Made by a program: the position numbers and the translations under genes. 64,000 bases of DNA from PGYR01 sp034670025 (GTDB taxonomy: Bacteria; Bacteroidota; Ignavibacteria; Kapaibacteriales; UBA2268): positions 372,001-436,000 of the forward strand of contig JAXMOE010000002.1 of assembly GCA_034670025.1 (NCBI GenBank), given 5' to 3'. This document shows, in pieces, positions 10,401-17,625 of this stretch (positions are counted from its first letter, which is position 1; each line of letters starts with the position of its first letter). The notes under the pieces are model-generated. The model was not told the origin of the DNA, ran no database searches, and saw only the letters and a list, made by a program, of their open reading frames with translations.

Positions 10401-10786
10401 TTGTTCATCAGCTCTTTAGCCAAATCATAAGAATCAATACCAATACCATATTCTACTATATATAAGCGAGAAACAGGAGTGTTCTGAACTTTTGTTGATT
10501 TGGAAATGCTCTGAAGACTGTTAATCTGAACTCCTTCGAATGATTGGTTGATTGTGTTCGATATAAACTTGTTGTTATTAACCTCCACTCGCTCTTTTGT
10601 TTTCACATAAATTGAATTTATCTGATATTGCCCGTGTTCCAATTGAGCTACTGGAACTGTTTTGGTTGTGTTGTTGGTTGCTTCTATATTTACGAAGTAG
10701 GCTGTTTTTTCGATGCTCTTTGCTTCTTCCAATGCACTTAGTGCAAATACTACTGATAACATCAGTAAAGTCTGTATAAATTTCAT
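7448..10786 (-). CDS. Secreted subtilisin-like protease (S8) with T9SS C-terminal sorting domain
   Basis: The 1112-residue protein has a signal peptide, a propeptide-like region (to about 150) and an S8 catalytic domain with an intact triad: D183 (GIVDSGTDW), H254 (NEHGTHVAG) and S415 (SSGTSMAGP), with oxyanion N350 (SAGN). After an Ig-like region (about 480-620) come Ycf48/BNR-like propeller repeats with TTNGG motifs (about 640-880). A HYDIN/SPD-2-like Ig domain (about 930-1025) follows, then a type A T9SS sorting domain ending YSSGVYLIQF and a lysine-rich tail. It should cross the inner membrane by Sec and the outer membrane by T9SS, ending on the surface or outside. It lies 21 bases after the DUF4397-like gene and overlaps yjbQ. 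Confidence 0.95.
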   Translation of the reverse strand: MKFIQTLLMLSVVFALSALEEAKSIEKTAYFVNIEATNNTTKTVPVAQLEHGQYQINSIYVKTKERVEVNNNKFISNTINQSFEGVQINSLQSISKSTKVQNTPVSRLYIVEYGIGIDSYDLAKELMNNPDIEYAVPVFNRYVTAFEPNDPFVSQQWHIDNIGAKAAWDITKGSDDVVIGIVDSGTDWLHPDLANNIYINKNEIPDNGIDDDENGFIDDVNGWDFVGNITLSQAFNRQFQPDNNPKPAVGANEHGTHVAGCASASTNNGVGIAAIGFNTKMIPIKCGSDNWTQSGTQGIFRGYQGIVYAAENGADIINCSWGGPGYNPAEQEMINSITEMGVLVVASAGNDGVSIDENSFFPTGYDNVMSVGSINSNNRKSGFSNFGTRTDVYAPGGGIYSTLPNNRYGNSSGTSMAGPVAAGLAALVKAVNPTWTPHQIAAQLRSTTKSLAGVNASDKPLFFGRIDAEAALTSNANNFTTNKVKGMAISETSIAESGIIDSYDQVTVNLTLVNYLAPVAGVKLELIALDSYINIENDEFVVNGLATMGESDLALNIKLTDFNPWLNGFARVLVKYTAEDYTDYQLVKIPIEIESNNEYNEILRIQEEYYATFHDIHSPERGVVWAVGQNRLNGQGYVFNSTANRIFPAYNAPLTGVYAIDNSNAWVTTGNGHLLQTTNGGLNWIDNSYTQITNFFNGIYFFDENNGIAIGDPQDGQFGAIRTTNGGNNWSQTSTIASLGNEGGLVNSHCILGDKIWFGTTAGRVMRGIDFGKKWTKGVVDVNGTVLDLAFESTTKGMAIYNNRSKFGNDVMLATTKDGGLNWDIEELNFTEELGIDPVELIYNQNAEKIFIICENGEVYFTENLGSTLTPVLTQKDDLFERASISNEIELFRMYGIGKTTVGSLDFIMTPENAIASVTVDKGDSFEFDSTEINKTESELFSFENKGELTIFVDSVYFRGDDSDNFSFFGTAPEDINRGSQEKVLVRFKPTEAREHSAELVMVSNNDDGDLVISLSGKGFKKVEASVEYDRFNNSISMYPTPTSSELNIDINYKDKISEINLLDLSGQLLETRELTRSVNNISFDLSGYSSGVYLIQFVTNKGTFYKKAIVK

Positions 10787-10807
10787 ATTAAATTGTGTTA
10801 TGTTTGT

Positions 10808-12844
10808 TTAAAATTCTTGTATTAATATTATTGAATAACCATTGTTCGTGTTGTCATCATCTTCTATATTACCAAGTGATGAATTTCCTGCAAAAACTAC
10901 AGTAAATGCTTTGTTAAAGTTTAATTTCAAATCATCTACCCTGTGGTATCTTTTTTCATAATTATCTGGATCATAAATATATAATGATATTCTCGCTTCG
11001 GTAATTACTTCTTGAATAAAGGACATTTCATTATACTTTATGTCGTTTGCTAAAATTGGACAATCATTGCAATCTACCAAATCATATCGAGCTATTGTAA
11101 TATTGTCTATTTCAGTGCTAGCGTTCAAAAAACGTATCTTGTAGTTCGAGTCTTCTTTTTCTAATGGATCATAAGAATAAGTAAGAATCTCCTCATTTCC
11201 TTCCGTACCACTAGCTACTATCAAAATTCTTTTGTTTTCTTCTACATCTAATGATTTAATAACTCCATTGATTTTTATTTCAGTTTGTTCAACTGGTATC
11301 ACAGTTGCAAAGTTTAGAGAGTAGAACAAGTCCGCAAAAGACTGCTTTACTATATCTCCTAACCCAACTTGAACTGATTCAGAACCTGCTACAGCATTAA
11401 CAACCTGAACAAATACTCCTGGTTCAGATACAGTAATCTCTTTTTCTACATCCTCATCTTCTAATATAGTTACTGCTGGTTCGCCATTGTTATCTTTGTA
11501 TATTATGATGGAATAACTTTTTTCTGGCAATAGCTCTTTGTTGATACCAGTAATATATTTTGCTGGTTGACTTGCTTCAAATATTGTAATTGGAGCAAAA
11601 CCAGATTCGAACACTCCAACATCAGAAACTCTACCAAACTTGATATTTCTCGCAATTGTTTCTCCATAAGATAGCTCATCTTCAAGATTTTCAGAATCAA
11701 CTATTCCAGTTAGTTTTCTTGCTCCAAAAGAGACTGTGATCCCTTGATAACCGGGGTGTCCGTTTATTACTCTAATTACAGATTTGCCTGTTTTGTCATC
11801 AAACAGTCTGAAAGGAGGAGCTAACACTTGCCTTACACTATCTTGTGTGTCGAAAGAATAAAGTGTATAATTACTTAGCACTTCTATGTTAGTAGTGCTG
11901 TAACCAATAGTGTCGCCTTGGCTAATTGACAATAATGAAGAAACTGATGTGCCACCACAAGCTTCGAATGTATTATAATCACTTATTTGGTATTGCTGTG
12001 GAGATGTTGCAATTATCTGATTATCTAAGTTAATGTCAAAATCTCTACTTGAGAAATTTACATTTCTTATGAAAGTCTCTTTGCTCTCTATAGGGGCAGC
12101 TTTACTGAAAGCCATTTCTGATTGATTTAACTCATCTAAGATATATACTACGGGTTCTCCGCTTTCATTCTCAATTATAACGTAAGAATATTCGCCTTTT
12201 GCATCCGTAGTTAATCCAAATAGCCCTAATGATTTGGTAGTGCCATCTTGAAAATACGTAATACTAAATGTATTTTCCCCTGAAAGAACGGGTTCTGCAC
12301 TGCTTACTCCTCTGTACCTAATACCGCTGGCAAGAGAAGCCCCACCTGCACAACCTAATGTCAAAGAGAAATTAGTAGTTGTATCTGGGTATAGGTTTAC
12401 CAACCTCACAAATCCATCATTGGTTACATCAGGAATAGTTAGTGATGAGTTGATAACCACTACGCTATCTACGTCTTTTGGGTGTGTACTGTCCGAAGGG
12501 GAGCTGGGTATTGCGAAGAATGTGTACGTTAGTTTACGGAAGAACTTTACTTGTGATTCCTTCCTATATTCTTCTTGTCCATTTTTTTCTATTATTACTT
12601 GTACACTATCGTCAGGAGGGTTGTCTGCTGTCGATGTTTGTGCGTAAGCAATTGGGCCGACTGATTCGCCGGTGAATTGTGCTGTACGTGGTGAGTAATC
12701 GCCTGCTAAGTTTATAAACCTGATATTTACTGTTTCTGCTTGCGATGGGGGATTGACCAAGCCATCATTTTCGTCTGGGCAACCACTCAACAAAAATAGC
12801 ATTGCCAGTATGGCACCGCTGCTATAAATCTTTATTCTATTCAT
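10808..12844 (-). CDS. Large lipoprotein with DUF4397-like repeats
   Basis: The 678-residue product has a signal peptide with lipobox LSGC (cysteine 22). The rest is predicted beta-rich, with at least four related segments that open like DUF4397 domains: VNIRFINLAGD, FVRLVNLYPD, VIRVINGHPG and VQVVNAVAG, plus KIRFLNAS near the end. DUF4397 proteins are envelope or surface proteins of unknown function. An in-frame ATG seven codons upstream (12865) is possible, but MNRIKIY gives the more ordinary signal peptide. It is the first gene of an apparent operon with the subtilisin and yjbQ. An envelope partner or substrate relationship with the protease is conceivable but not shown. Confidence 0.75.
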   Translation of the reverse strand: MNRIKIYSSGAILAMLFLLSGCPDENDGLVNPPSQAETVNIRFINLAGDYSPRTAQFTGESVGPIAYAQTSTADNPPDDSVQVIIEKNGQEEYRKESQVKFFRKLTYTFFAIPSSPSDSTHPKDVDSVVVINSSLTIPDVTNDGFVRLVNLYPDTTTNFSLTLGCAGGASLASGIRYRGVSSAEPVLSGENTFSITYFQDGTTKSLGLFGLTTDAKGEYSYVIIENESGEPVVYILDELNQSEMAFSKAAPIESKETFIRNVNFSSRDFDINLDNQIIATSPQQYQISDYNTFEACGGTSVSSLLSISQGDTIGYSTTNIEVLSNYTLYSFDTQDSVRQVLAPPFRLFDDKTGKSVIRVINGHPGYQGITVSFGARKLTGIVDSENLEDELSYGETIARNIKFGRVSDVGVFESGFAPITIFEASQPAKYITGINKELLPEKSYSIIIYKDNNGEPAVTILEDEDVEKEITVSEPGVFVQVVNAVAGSESVQVGLGDIVKQSFADLFYSLNFATVIPVEQTEIKINGVIKSLDVEENKRILIVASGTEGNEEILTYSYDPLEKEDSNYKIRFLNASTEIDNITIARYDLVDCNDCPILANDIKYNEMSFIQEVITEARISLYIYDPDNYEKRYHRVDDLKLNFNKAFTVVFAGNSSLGNIEDDDNTNNGYSIILIQEF

Positions 12845-12920
12845 CTTTTCTATTATCATATACAATCAATTACGAATATAAGAATTATATTCTAATTAGT
12901 AGTAATACAAAAGACAAACG

Positions 12921-12961
12921 AAAACAATTATAGTTACTACTATTTGCATAATAGTAACTAT
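12921..12961 (-). terminator. Terminator of the rpmH-rnpA-yidD-yidC operon
   Basis: A perfect 10-bp inverted repeat, ATAGTTACTA (12930-12939) with TAGTAACTAT (12952-12961), lies 10 bases after the yidC stop. On the minus strand it is followed by a T-rich but interrupted tract. The stem is strong; the tail is weaker than in the other terminators here. Confidence 0.55.
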
Positions 12962-12971
12962 GAAAGTAAGA

Positions 12972-14858
12972 TTATTTTTTCTTCTTTTTTCTGTGATTAG
13001 GGTTATTTGGGTTTAGACCCTTAGCAGGTTTCCCGTCCTTTAGTTTGCCTTGTGCTTCTGCTACTGCTTGTGCTTCTTCCATTTTGGAAGCTAACCATCC
13101 TTTTTTCTTTTTCTTAACTTTCTTCAAATCATGAATAGAGTTCACTTTGTCTTTGGCGAAGTTATTGATATAAAGCTGTTGACCTATCCCTAATACGTTG
13201 AACATAAAGTAGTACAAGTTAAGTCCAGCAGGGAATGAGGAGAATAGGAATGTAAACATAAATGGCATCATATATACCATAGCTTTTTGCTTAGGGTCAG
13301 ATATTGTTAGCTTTTGTTGTATAAACATTGATATACCCATAGCCAATGCAAGACCACTAATAGAAGTCAGTCCCAAAATAGATGTGCCAAAATGCACTAA
13401 TGTGTCAGGTGTAGATAAATCAGTTATCCATAGAATAAATTCAGATTGACGCAAATCTATGTTAGTTCTGAATAGTGTCCACAATGAATAAAGAATTGGC
13501 ATTTGCAACAACATTGGCAAACAGCCGCTGGCAGGGTTGACTCCATATTGGGAGTAGAGCCCCATCATCTCTTTCTGTTGTTTTTGTGGTTCGTCCTTGT
13601 ATTGTTCTCTTATCTTAGTTACTTCTGGTGCTAATACCTTCATCTTGCTTGCATTCTTCATCTGTGTGATAGACAGAGGGTAGAGTGCAAATTTGATGAT
13701 GATAGAGAATAGGATAATAGTCAAACCCCAACTAGGTACGAAGTAATGAACTGCATTCAATATTGGCATCATCACGTATTCACCAATGTGGCGAATACCC
13801 CACCAACCAAGGTTTACTAATCTATTTAGTCCATAGCTTTCCATACGGTCTAATTCTAATGGTCCTAAGAACACTTCAAATTCTTGTGTTGCTTTGCCGC
13901 CAGTATAAGGTATTTTTAATGAAATGTCATATTTCTCTACCATTCCTTCAGTCTTAGGATAAGCTATGCTTTCTGCACTCATTACCGCAGTTCCATTGAA
14001 TTGATTTGGCTTTATTGCGACTGCGAAATACTTAGTTTTAGTAGCAACAAAATCAATGTTACCTGTATAATCAACCTTACTTTCGTCATCAGTTGCGTCC
14101 AATTCTTCTACTTCACCGTTCATCTGAACCATGGCAAGAGCTTCTGAAGATTCATCAACAGAGTTTTTCTCTTGGTACGATAAACCGTTTGCCCATTTGT
14201 ACTCATAGCCACGAGGGATATACTCTTCCATATTGTTGAGAGCTACACCAGTTTCAAATTGGTATTTGTTACCGAGGAACTTGTATTTTTTTACAATTGA
14301 TTTTCCTGGCTCTAATTCAAGTGTTGCAGTTAGAGTAAATTCTTCATCGCCAGTTATTGTGATGTTTGATTCTGCATTGTCAAAGTCAAAATACAAATTA
14401 CGAGAATCAATGTCTTTACCATCAATAGATATAAATTCTAAGAATAGCTCGCCGTCGTAATCTTGGATTAGCTGTGTTTGTTCGCCGTCCCATTTGTCAT
14501 ACTTTTTTAGGGAATAACTTACTAAATCTCCACCTTTGCTACTTAGTCTTGCAATAATAAGATCAGTTTCTATAGTGACAACGTCTCTTTTGCCTTGAGT
14601 GAATGACTGGAATTTACCGTAGTTTAATTTTGAATCGCCAGCAGTAGTTACAGCTTTTGCATTAGTGCTGCTGCTGTCATTTGTGGTTTCTTCAAAAAGG
14701 TTGCTTTCTTCTTTCTCATTACTATTGTTTTCAACTACAACGGTACTGTCAGCAGTATCCATAGCAGCTTGCTCTTCATAATTAATTGAGCTATAGAACA
14801 TATAGCCGAATATGAGTACTGCAATTAAAACTATAGCTAATATACTATTTCTATCCAT
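12972..14858 (-). CDS. yidC: Membrane protein insertase YidC
   Basis: YidC inserts and folds inner-membrane proteins, alone or with SecYEG. The 628-residue protein has the Gram-negative layout: an N-terminal membrane anchor (residues 6-24), a large periplasmic beta-sandwich domain (to about 345) and the conserved five-helix core. The core includes NLGWWGIRHIGEYVMMPIL, YPLSITQMKNASKMK, a QMPILYSLWTLFR helix and the FSSFPAGLNLYYF segment. An acidic, serine- and threonine-rich linker (about 28-75) and a long lysine-rich tail ending HRKKKKK are notable; basic tails in YidC can help bind ribosomes. It starts one base after the yidD stop in the classic rpmH-rnpA-yidD-yidC order. Confidence 0.97.
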   Translation of the reverse strand: MDRNSILAIVLIAVLIFGYMFYSSINYEEQAAMDTADSTVVVENNSNEKEESNLFEETTNDSSSTNAKAVTTAGDSKLNYGKFQSFTQGKRDVVTIETDLIIARLSSKGGDLVSYSLKKYDKWDGEQTQLIQDYDGELFLEFISIDGKDIDSRNLYFDFDNAESNITITGDEEFTLTATLELEPGKSIVKKYKFLGNKYQFETGVALNNMEEYIPRGYEYKWANGLSYQEKNSVDESSEALAMVQMNGEVEELDATDDESKVDYTGNIDFVATKTKYFAVAIKPNQFNGTAVMSAESIAYPKTEGMVEKYDISLKIPYTGGKATQEFEVFLGPLELDRMESYGLNRLVNLGWWGIRHIGEYVMMPILNAVHYFVPSWGLTIILFSIIIKFALYPLSITQMKNASKMKVLAPEVTKIREQYKDEPQKQQKEMMGLYSQYGVNPASGCLPMLLQMPILYSLWTLFRTNIDLRQSEFILWITDLSTPDTLVHFGTSILGLTSISGLALAMGISMFIQQKLTISDPKQKAMVYMMPFMFTFLFSSFPAGLNLYYFMFNVLGIGQQLYINNFAKDKVNSIHDLKKVKKKKKGWLASKMEEAQAVAEAQGKLKDGKPAKGLNPNNPNHRKKKKK

Positions 14859-14859
14859 C

Positions 14860-15096
14860 TTATTTTCCTTTTTCGGGATTATCTATTGGTACAGGGTCGA
14901 ATCCACCATTGTGAAAAGGGTGGCATTTTGAAATTCTTTTTGCTGCTAAAAGCACACCTCTGACAGCACCATGTTCACGGATAGCTTCCGTAGCATAGGT
15001 GGAGCAAGTAGGGTGAAATCTGCAGGTATTAGGGAATAAGGGCGAAATTAGAGATTTGTAAATCTTGATTATTCCTATCAGTAGTTGCTTAATCAT
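14860..15096 (-). CDS. yidD: Membrane protein insertion efficiency factor YidD
   Basis: YidD is a small amphipathic inner-membrane protein that helps insertion of YidC substrates. The 78-residue product shows the family core: SPLFPNTCRFHPTCSTYATE, HGAVRGVLLAAKRISKCHPF and the closing GGFDPVP motif, with three conserved cysteines. It overlaps rnpA by 4 bases and ends one base before yidC, so the three genes are tightly coupled. Confidence 0.95.
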   Translation of the reverse strand: MIKQLLIGIIKIYKSLISPLFPNTCRFHPTCSTYATEAIREHGAVRGVLLAAKRISKCHPFHNGGFDPVPIDNPEKGK

Positions 15097-15479
15097 AGCT
15101 TATTTACTGCCTCCAAAGCTCTATCGAAGAGCTTTATAATTTCTGGCTCAACATCGCTGAGCCGAATTAATTTTGGGTGTGGAGGTAATTTCTCTGTCCT
15201 TATTATTATAAATTGTTCGAAAGCTAATACTTTTTCCACGTCGTTTTGGACTAATTGAATTAGACTTTCTCTTACTAAGCGTTTGGTTCTGTTTCTAACT
15301 ACAGCTTTTTTGGCATTGCGTTTGGGTATTGATATTCCAAAAGTTGATTTTGTAACATCATTGCCCACCACAAAAAATCCAATAAACGTGCGAGTTCTTA
15401 CTTTAAAGCCCTTTTCTATGACTGCTTTGAACGCGTCGTGTCCTTTTAGTGGGACTAAACTATTGGTCAAAGTGTTCAT
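15093..15479 (-). CDS. rnpA: Ribonuclease P protein component
   Basis: RnpA is the protein subunit of RNase P, which trims 5' leaders from tRNA precursors with the catalytic RNA. The 128-residue product contains the central RNR motif in KKAVVRNRTKRLVRESL (about residues 57-73), which contacts P RNA, and the preceding FGISIPKRNAKKA strand. The rest is weakly conserved, as usual. It follows rpmH by 33 bases and overlaps yidD by 4. Confidence 0.95.
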   Translation of the reverse strand: MNTLTNSLVPLKGHDAFKAVIEKGFKVRTRTFIGFFVVGNDVTKSTFGISIPKRNAKKAVVRNRTKRLVRESLIQLVQNDVEKVLAFEQFIIIRTEKLPPHPKLIRLSDVEPEIIKLFDRALEAVNKL

Positions 15480-15512
15480 AACAAAGGCAGTAAAGCAGTT
15501 ATAAAAACTGTA

Positions 15513-15653
15513 TTAACCGCTAACAGAAAGTCTTTTTCTTCCTTTTCTACGTCTTCTGTTTAGTACAGCTCTACCGTTCTTAGTTGCCATGCGCGATCTG
15601 AAACCGTGCTTGTTCTTTCTTTTTCTATTACTTGGTTGGTACGTTCTTTTCAT
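15513..15653 (-). CDS. rpmH: 50S ribosomal protein L34
   Basis: This 46-residue basic protein is too short for a routine ORF cutoff but is unmistakable. It begins MKRTYQPSNRKRKNKHGFR, continues with SRMATKNGRAVLNRRRRKGR and ends KRLSVSG. L34 is a 50S subunit protein. It is the first gene of the rpmH-rnpA-yidD-yidC operon. No dnaA gene or DnaA-box cluster is seen next to it, unlike many bacteria in which rpmH marks the origin. Confidence 0.97.
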   Translation of the reverse strand: MKRTYQPSNRKRKNKHGFRSRMATKNGRAVLNRRRRKGRKRLSVSG

Positions 15654-15702
15654 TTCTATACCTTAATGTTAGTATTTCTTTAATTGTTCTTTTATCGAAC
15701 TA

Positions 15703-15734
15703 CAAAACTAAATAGTTTTATTGTCAATCACAAA
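15703..15734 (-). promoter_or_regulatory. Bacteroidetes-type promoter of the rpmH operon
   Basis: On the minus strand TTTG (15731-15734) is followed after 20 bases by TAGTTTTG (15703-15710). This fits the Bacteroidetes consensus TTTG-N19/20-TAnnTTTG exactly. It lies 49 bases before the rpmH ATG, a normal leader length for a ribosomal protein gene. Confidence 0.55.
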
Positions 15735-15794
15735 CTAAATATAACAAATAGCTATAATGGCTTATTTTCTACTTTTGGTTTTTATTCCACATTG

Positions 15795-15864
15795 TGTCAA
15801 CGGCAATTTACAACTTATTATGTTACAATAGTTAATGTTGACAATATTCATTTTTCTATGTCAA
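15795..15864 (+). promoter_or_regulatory. Candidate upstream activator sites for the flagellar sigma-54 promoter
   Basis: Three copies of one hexamer occur: TGTCAA (15795-15800), its inverse TTGACA (15838-15843) and TGTCAA again (15859-15864). The starts are 43 and 21 bases apart, close to four and two helical turns. They lie about 65-135 bases upstream of the sigma-54 element, where NtrC/FlrC-type activators bind. The rest of the 331-base gap between rpmH and flgB (15654-15984) holds the two promoters and nothing else I can recognise. Confidence 0.3.
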
Positions 15865-15927
15865 GTTACCAATTGTTATAAATATATGGCAGAATATGAA
15901 AGTCGTTGTTAATAAACAGCTTCTTAT

Positions 15928-15945
15928 TTGGCACTATGTTTGCAA
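15928..15945 (+). promoter_or_regulatory. Sigma-54 (RpoN) promoter of the flagellar operon
   Basis: TTGGCACTATGTTTGCAA matches the -24/-12 consensus TGGCAC-N5-TTGC. GG is at 15930-15931 and GC at 15942-15943, separated by exactly 10 bases as sigma-54 requires. Transcription would start near 15955, 30 bases before the flgB ATG. An AGGA ribosome binding site precedes that ATG. Expression should need an AAA+ enhancer-binding protein encoded elsewhere. Confidence 0.88.
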
Positions 15946-15984
15946 CAATTTAGCTGAAACAATCAAATTATCAGGAAGATACAG

Positions 15985-16404
15985 ATGATTAATGACTTTT
16001 TGTACTCAGGTAAGGTACCACTTTTGAACAAAGCATTGGATGCCTATGCACTTAGACAACAGACGTTTGCTAAGAATATAGCCAATGCAGATACACCAAA
16101 CTACAGGCCTGAAAGGGTTAAGTTTGAGGAACTTTTCCACAGGGAAGAGGTTGTTCTGAAAGGAGTGGAAACTAGATCAGGTCATATAGAAATAGGCAAT
16201 TTGCAAAAAGGAGCTCCGAGTGGAGAAAAGGATGTACAAGATATTCCTGACGCTGAGATATTTTTTAGCGGCGAGAATCATATAAATCTTGATAAGGAAA
16301 TGGCTGAGTCTGCTGAAAATCAAATTAGATTCCGAATGGCTTCTAAGATGGTTAATAAATACTTTACGGGACTATCGAGTGCGATAAAAGGCAGAAATGC
16401 TTAA
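15985..16404 (+). CDS. flgB: Flagellar basal-body rod protein FlgB
   Basis: FlgB forms part of the proximal rod in the periplasm. The 139-residue product has the N-terminal rod-protein motif around ALRQQTFAKNIANADTPNYR (about residues 26-45), shared by all axial proteins. Its C-terminal helix includes ENQIRFRMASKMVNKYF. There is no Sec signal, as expected for a substrate of the flagellar export machine. First gene of the operon, 28 bases before flgC. Confidence 0.96.
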   Translation: MINDFLYSGKVPLLNKALDAYALRQQTFAKNIANADTPNYRPERVKFEELFHREEVVLKGVETRSGHIEIGNLQKGAPSGEKDVQDIPDAEIFFSGENHINLDKEMAESAENQIRFRMASKMVNKYFTGLSSAIKGRNA

Positions 16405-16432
16405 TAATTAAGAAACAAAATAAGTACAAGTT

Positions 16433-16918
16433 ATGAGTGAAAATATATTTTCAAGTTTTGAGATAAGTGGCCAAGGGATGAGCGTACAGCGACTCCGATT
16501 GTCTGCTGTTGCCCGAAACATAGCCAACGCTAATACTACCAAAGCTGATGATGGGCAACCATACAAAAGGGAAGTAGTAGTAGTTAGAGATATAAAAGGG
16601 TCACCTTTTGAGAAAACTATGAACGCTACTCTTAGCTTAGCAAAAACTGATAGTGGTCACACTGCACAAGCTGCTAATACGGGCATGGAAAACGAAAATG
16701 AAGTGTTGAGAGCCAGAACAGTTAAAGATAATTCGGCTCCCAGATTAGTGTTTGATCCTAATCATCCCGATGCTGACACCGATGGCTATGTAAAGATGCC
16801 TAATGTAAATATAGTAACCGAAATGGTTGAAATGATTTCTGCACAAAGAGCTTTTCAGGCAAACACGCAAGTAGTAGATGCCGCTAAGAATTTAGCTCGT
16901 TATTCTTTGGAAATATAG
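16433..16918 (+). CDS. flgC: Flagellar basal-body rod protein FlgC
   Basis: FlgC is the second proximal rod protein. The 161-residue product shows the N-terminal axial motif LSAVARNIANANTTK and the C-terminal axial motif MVEMISAQRAFQANTQVVDA. Between them are PNHPDADTDGYVKMPNVN and a TDSGHT-containing loop. Length and both motifs are standard. It lies 16 bases before the unknown small gene. Confidence 0.97.
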   Translation: MSENIFSSFEISGQGMSVQRLRLSAVARNIANANTTKADDGQPYKREVVVVRDIKGSPFEKTMNATLSLAKTDSGHTAQAANTGMENENEVLRARTVKDNSAPRLVFDPNHPDADTDGYVKMPNVNIVTEMVEMISAQRAFQANTQVVDAAKNLARYSLEI

Positions 16919-16934
16919 AAAAGGAATACAGATA

Positions 16935-17225
16935 ATGAGATTAAACGCAACTGAAACTAGACTGACAAAAGCTTACGACACGGAAAAAGTCAATAGAAAT
17001 GGTAATATTTCTAAAACGAGTTTTCCCAAAAAAGAACAACTGCGTGAATTTAATAATAAAGTGAACGAACCAGACACAATTTTGTCTGATAATGAAAAAC
17101 AATTTTTCAAGAATATATTCCCAGAAAGTAAGGAATCATTAGAAAGGCACGTGGTATTTAACAGAAATGGTAAAGTACAAAGCAAGACTTTCTCACTGGG
17201 GACTTTGTTAGACGCAAAAGTATAA
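16935..17225 (+). CDS. Unknown small protein encoded inside the flagellar operon
   Basis: A 96-residue, hydrophilic, lysine- and asparagine-rich protein with no signal peptide or membrane segment. I do not recognise it. The first half looks disordered. The second half has a short amphipathic region (LSDNEKQFFKNIFPESKESL) and a strand-like end (HVVFNRNGKVQ, then a Gly-Thr-Leu-Leu-Asp close). It occupies the slot between flgC and fliE, which are normally adjacent, with 16 bases before it and 66 bases to the fliE ATG. Its codon use resembles its neighbours, so it is probably a real gene. A rod or MS-ring accessory factor, chaperone or export substrate are possible roles inferred only from position. 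Confidence 0.65.
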   Translation: MRLNATETRLTKAYDTEKVNRNGNISKTSFPKKEQLREFNNKVNEPDTILSDNEKQFFKNIFPESKESLERHVVFNRNGKVQSKTFSLGTLLDAKV

Positions 17226-17291
17226 TTAGAATTTAAGATAAAAGTAATAGTGAGCCAAGGACGGCTTGTAATAATTACAGGAAGTAATAAT

Positions 17292-17594
17292 ATGTTACCG
17301 ATAGAACCAGAATCGAGCAGAATATCTGCACTTGTTGACCCACAAAAACAACAAGCAAACAGGCCAAAACCAGATGTGAAATTCACTGACACACTTAGTG
17401 AGTTTATTGGCGATGTTAATACACTTCAATTGGAATCGAAAGACAAATCGGAGGCATTCATAAAAGGAGAGCCGGTCGATATTCATGACGTTATGATTAG
17501 TTCACAAAAAGCTAAGACGAGTTTTGAGCTGCTTGTAGAACTAAGAAATAAGGCAATGGATTTATACCAAGAAGTAAACAGAATGCAGGTATAG
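17292..17594 (+). CDS. fliE: Flagellar hook-basal body complex protein FliE
   Basis: FliE links the MS ring to the rod. The 100-residue product ends with the family signature: DIHDVMISSQKAKTSFELLV, then ELRNKAMDLYQEVNRMQV. A GTG 14 codons upstream (17250) keeps the frame open, but ATG at 17292 gives the usual FliE length and has AGGAAG about 10 bases upstream, so it is preferred. It lies 31 bases before fliF, its structural partner. Confidence 0.93.
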   Translation: MLPIEPESSRISALVDPQKQQANRPKPDVKFTDTLSEFIGDVNTLQLESKDKSEAFIKGEPVDIHDVMISSQKAKTSFELLVELRNKAMDLYQEVNRMQV

Positions 17595-17625
17595 GCAGTT
17601 ATATAAATAACAGGTATTTTTCCTT

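Noticed and set aside
15654..15984. Replication origin next to rpmH
   Set aside because: There is no dnaA gene and no cluster of TTATCCACA boxes; TTATTCCACA near 15786 is not a proper DnaA box.
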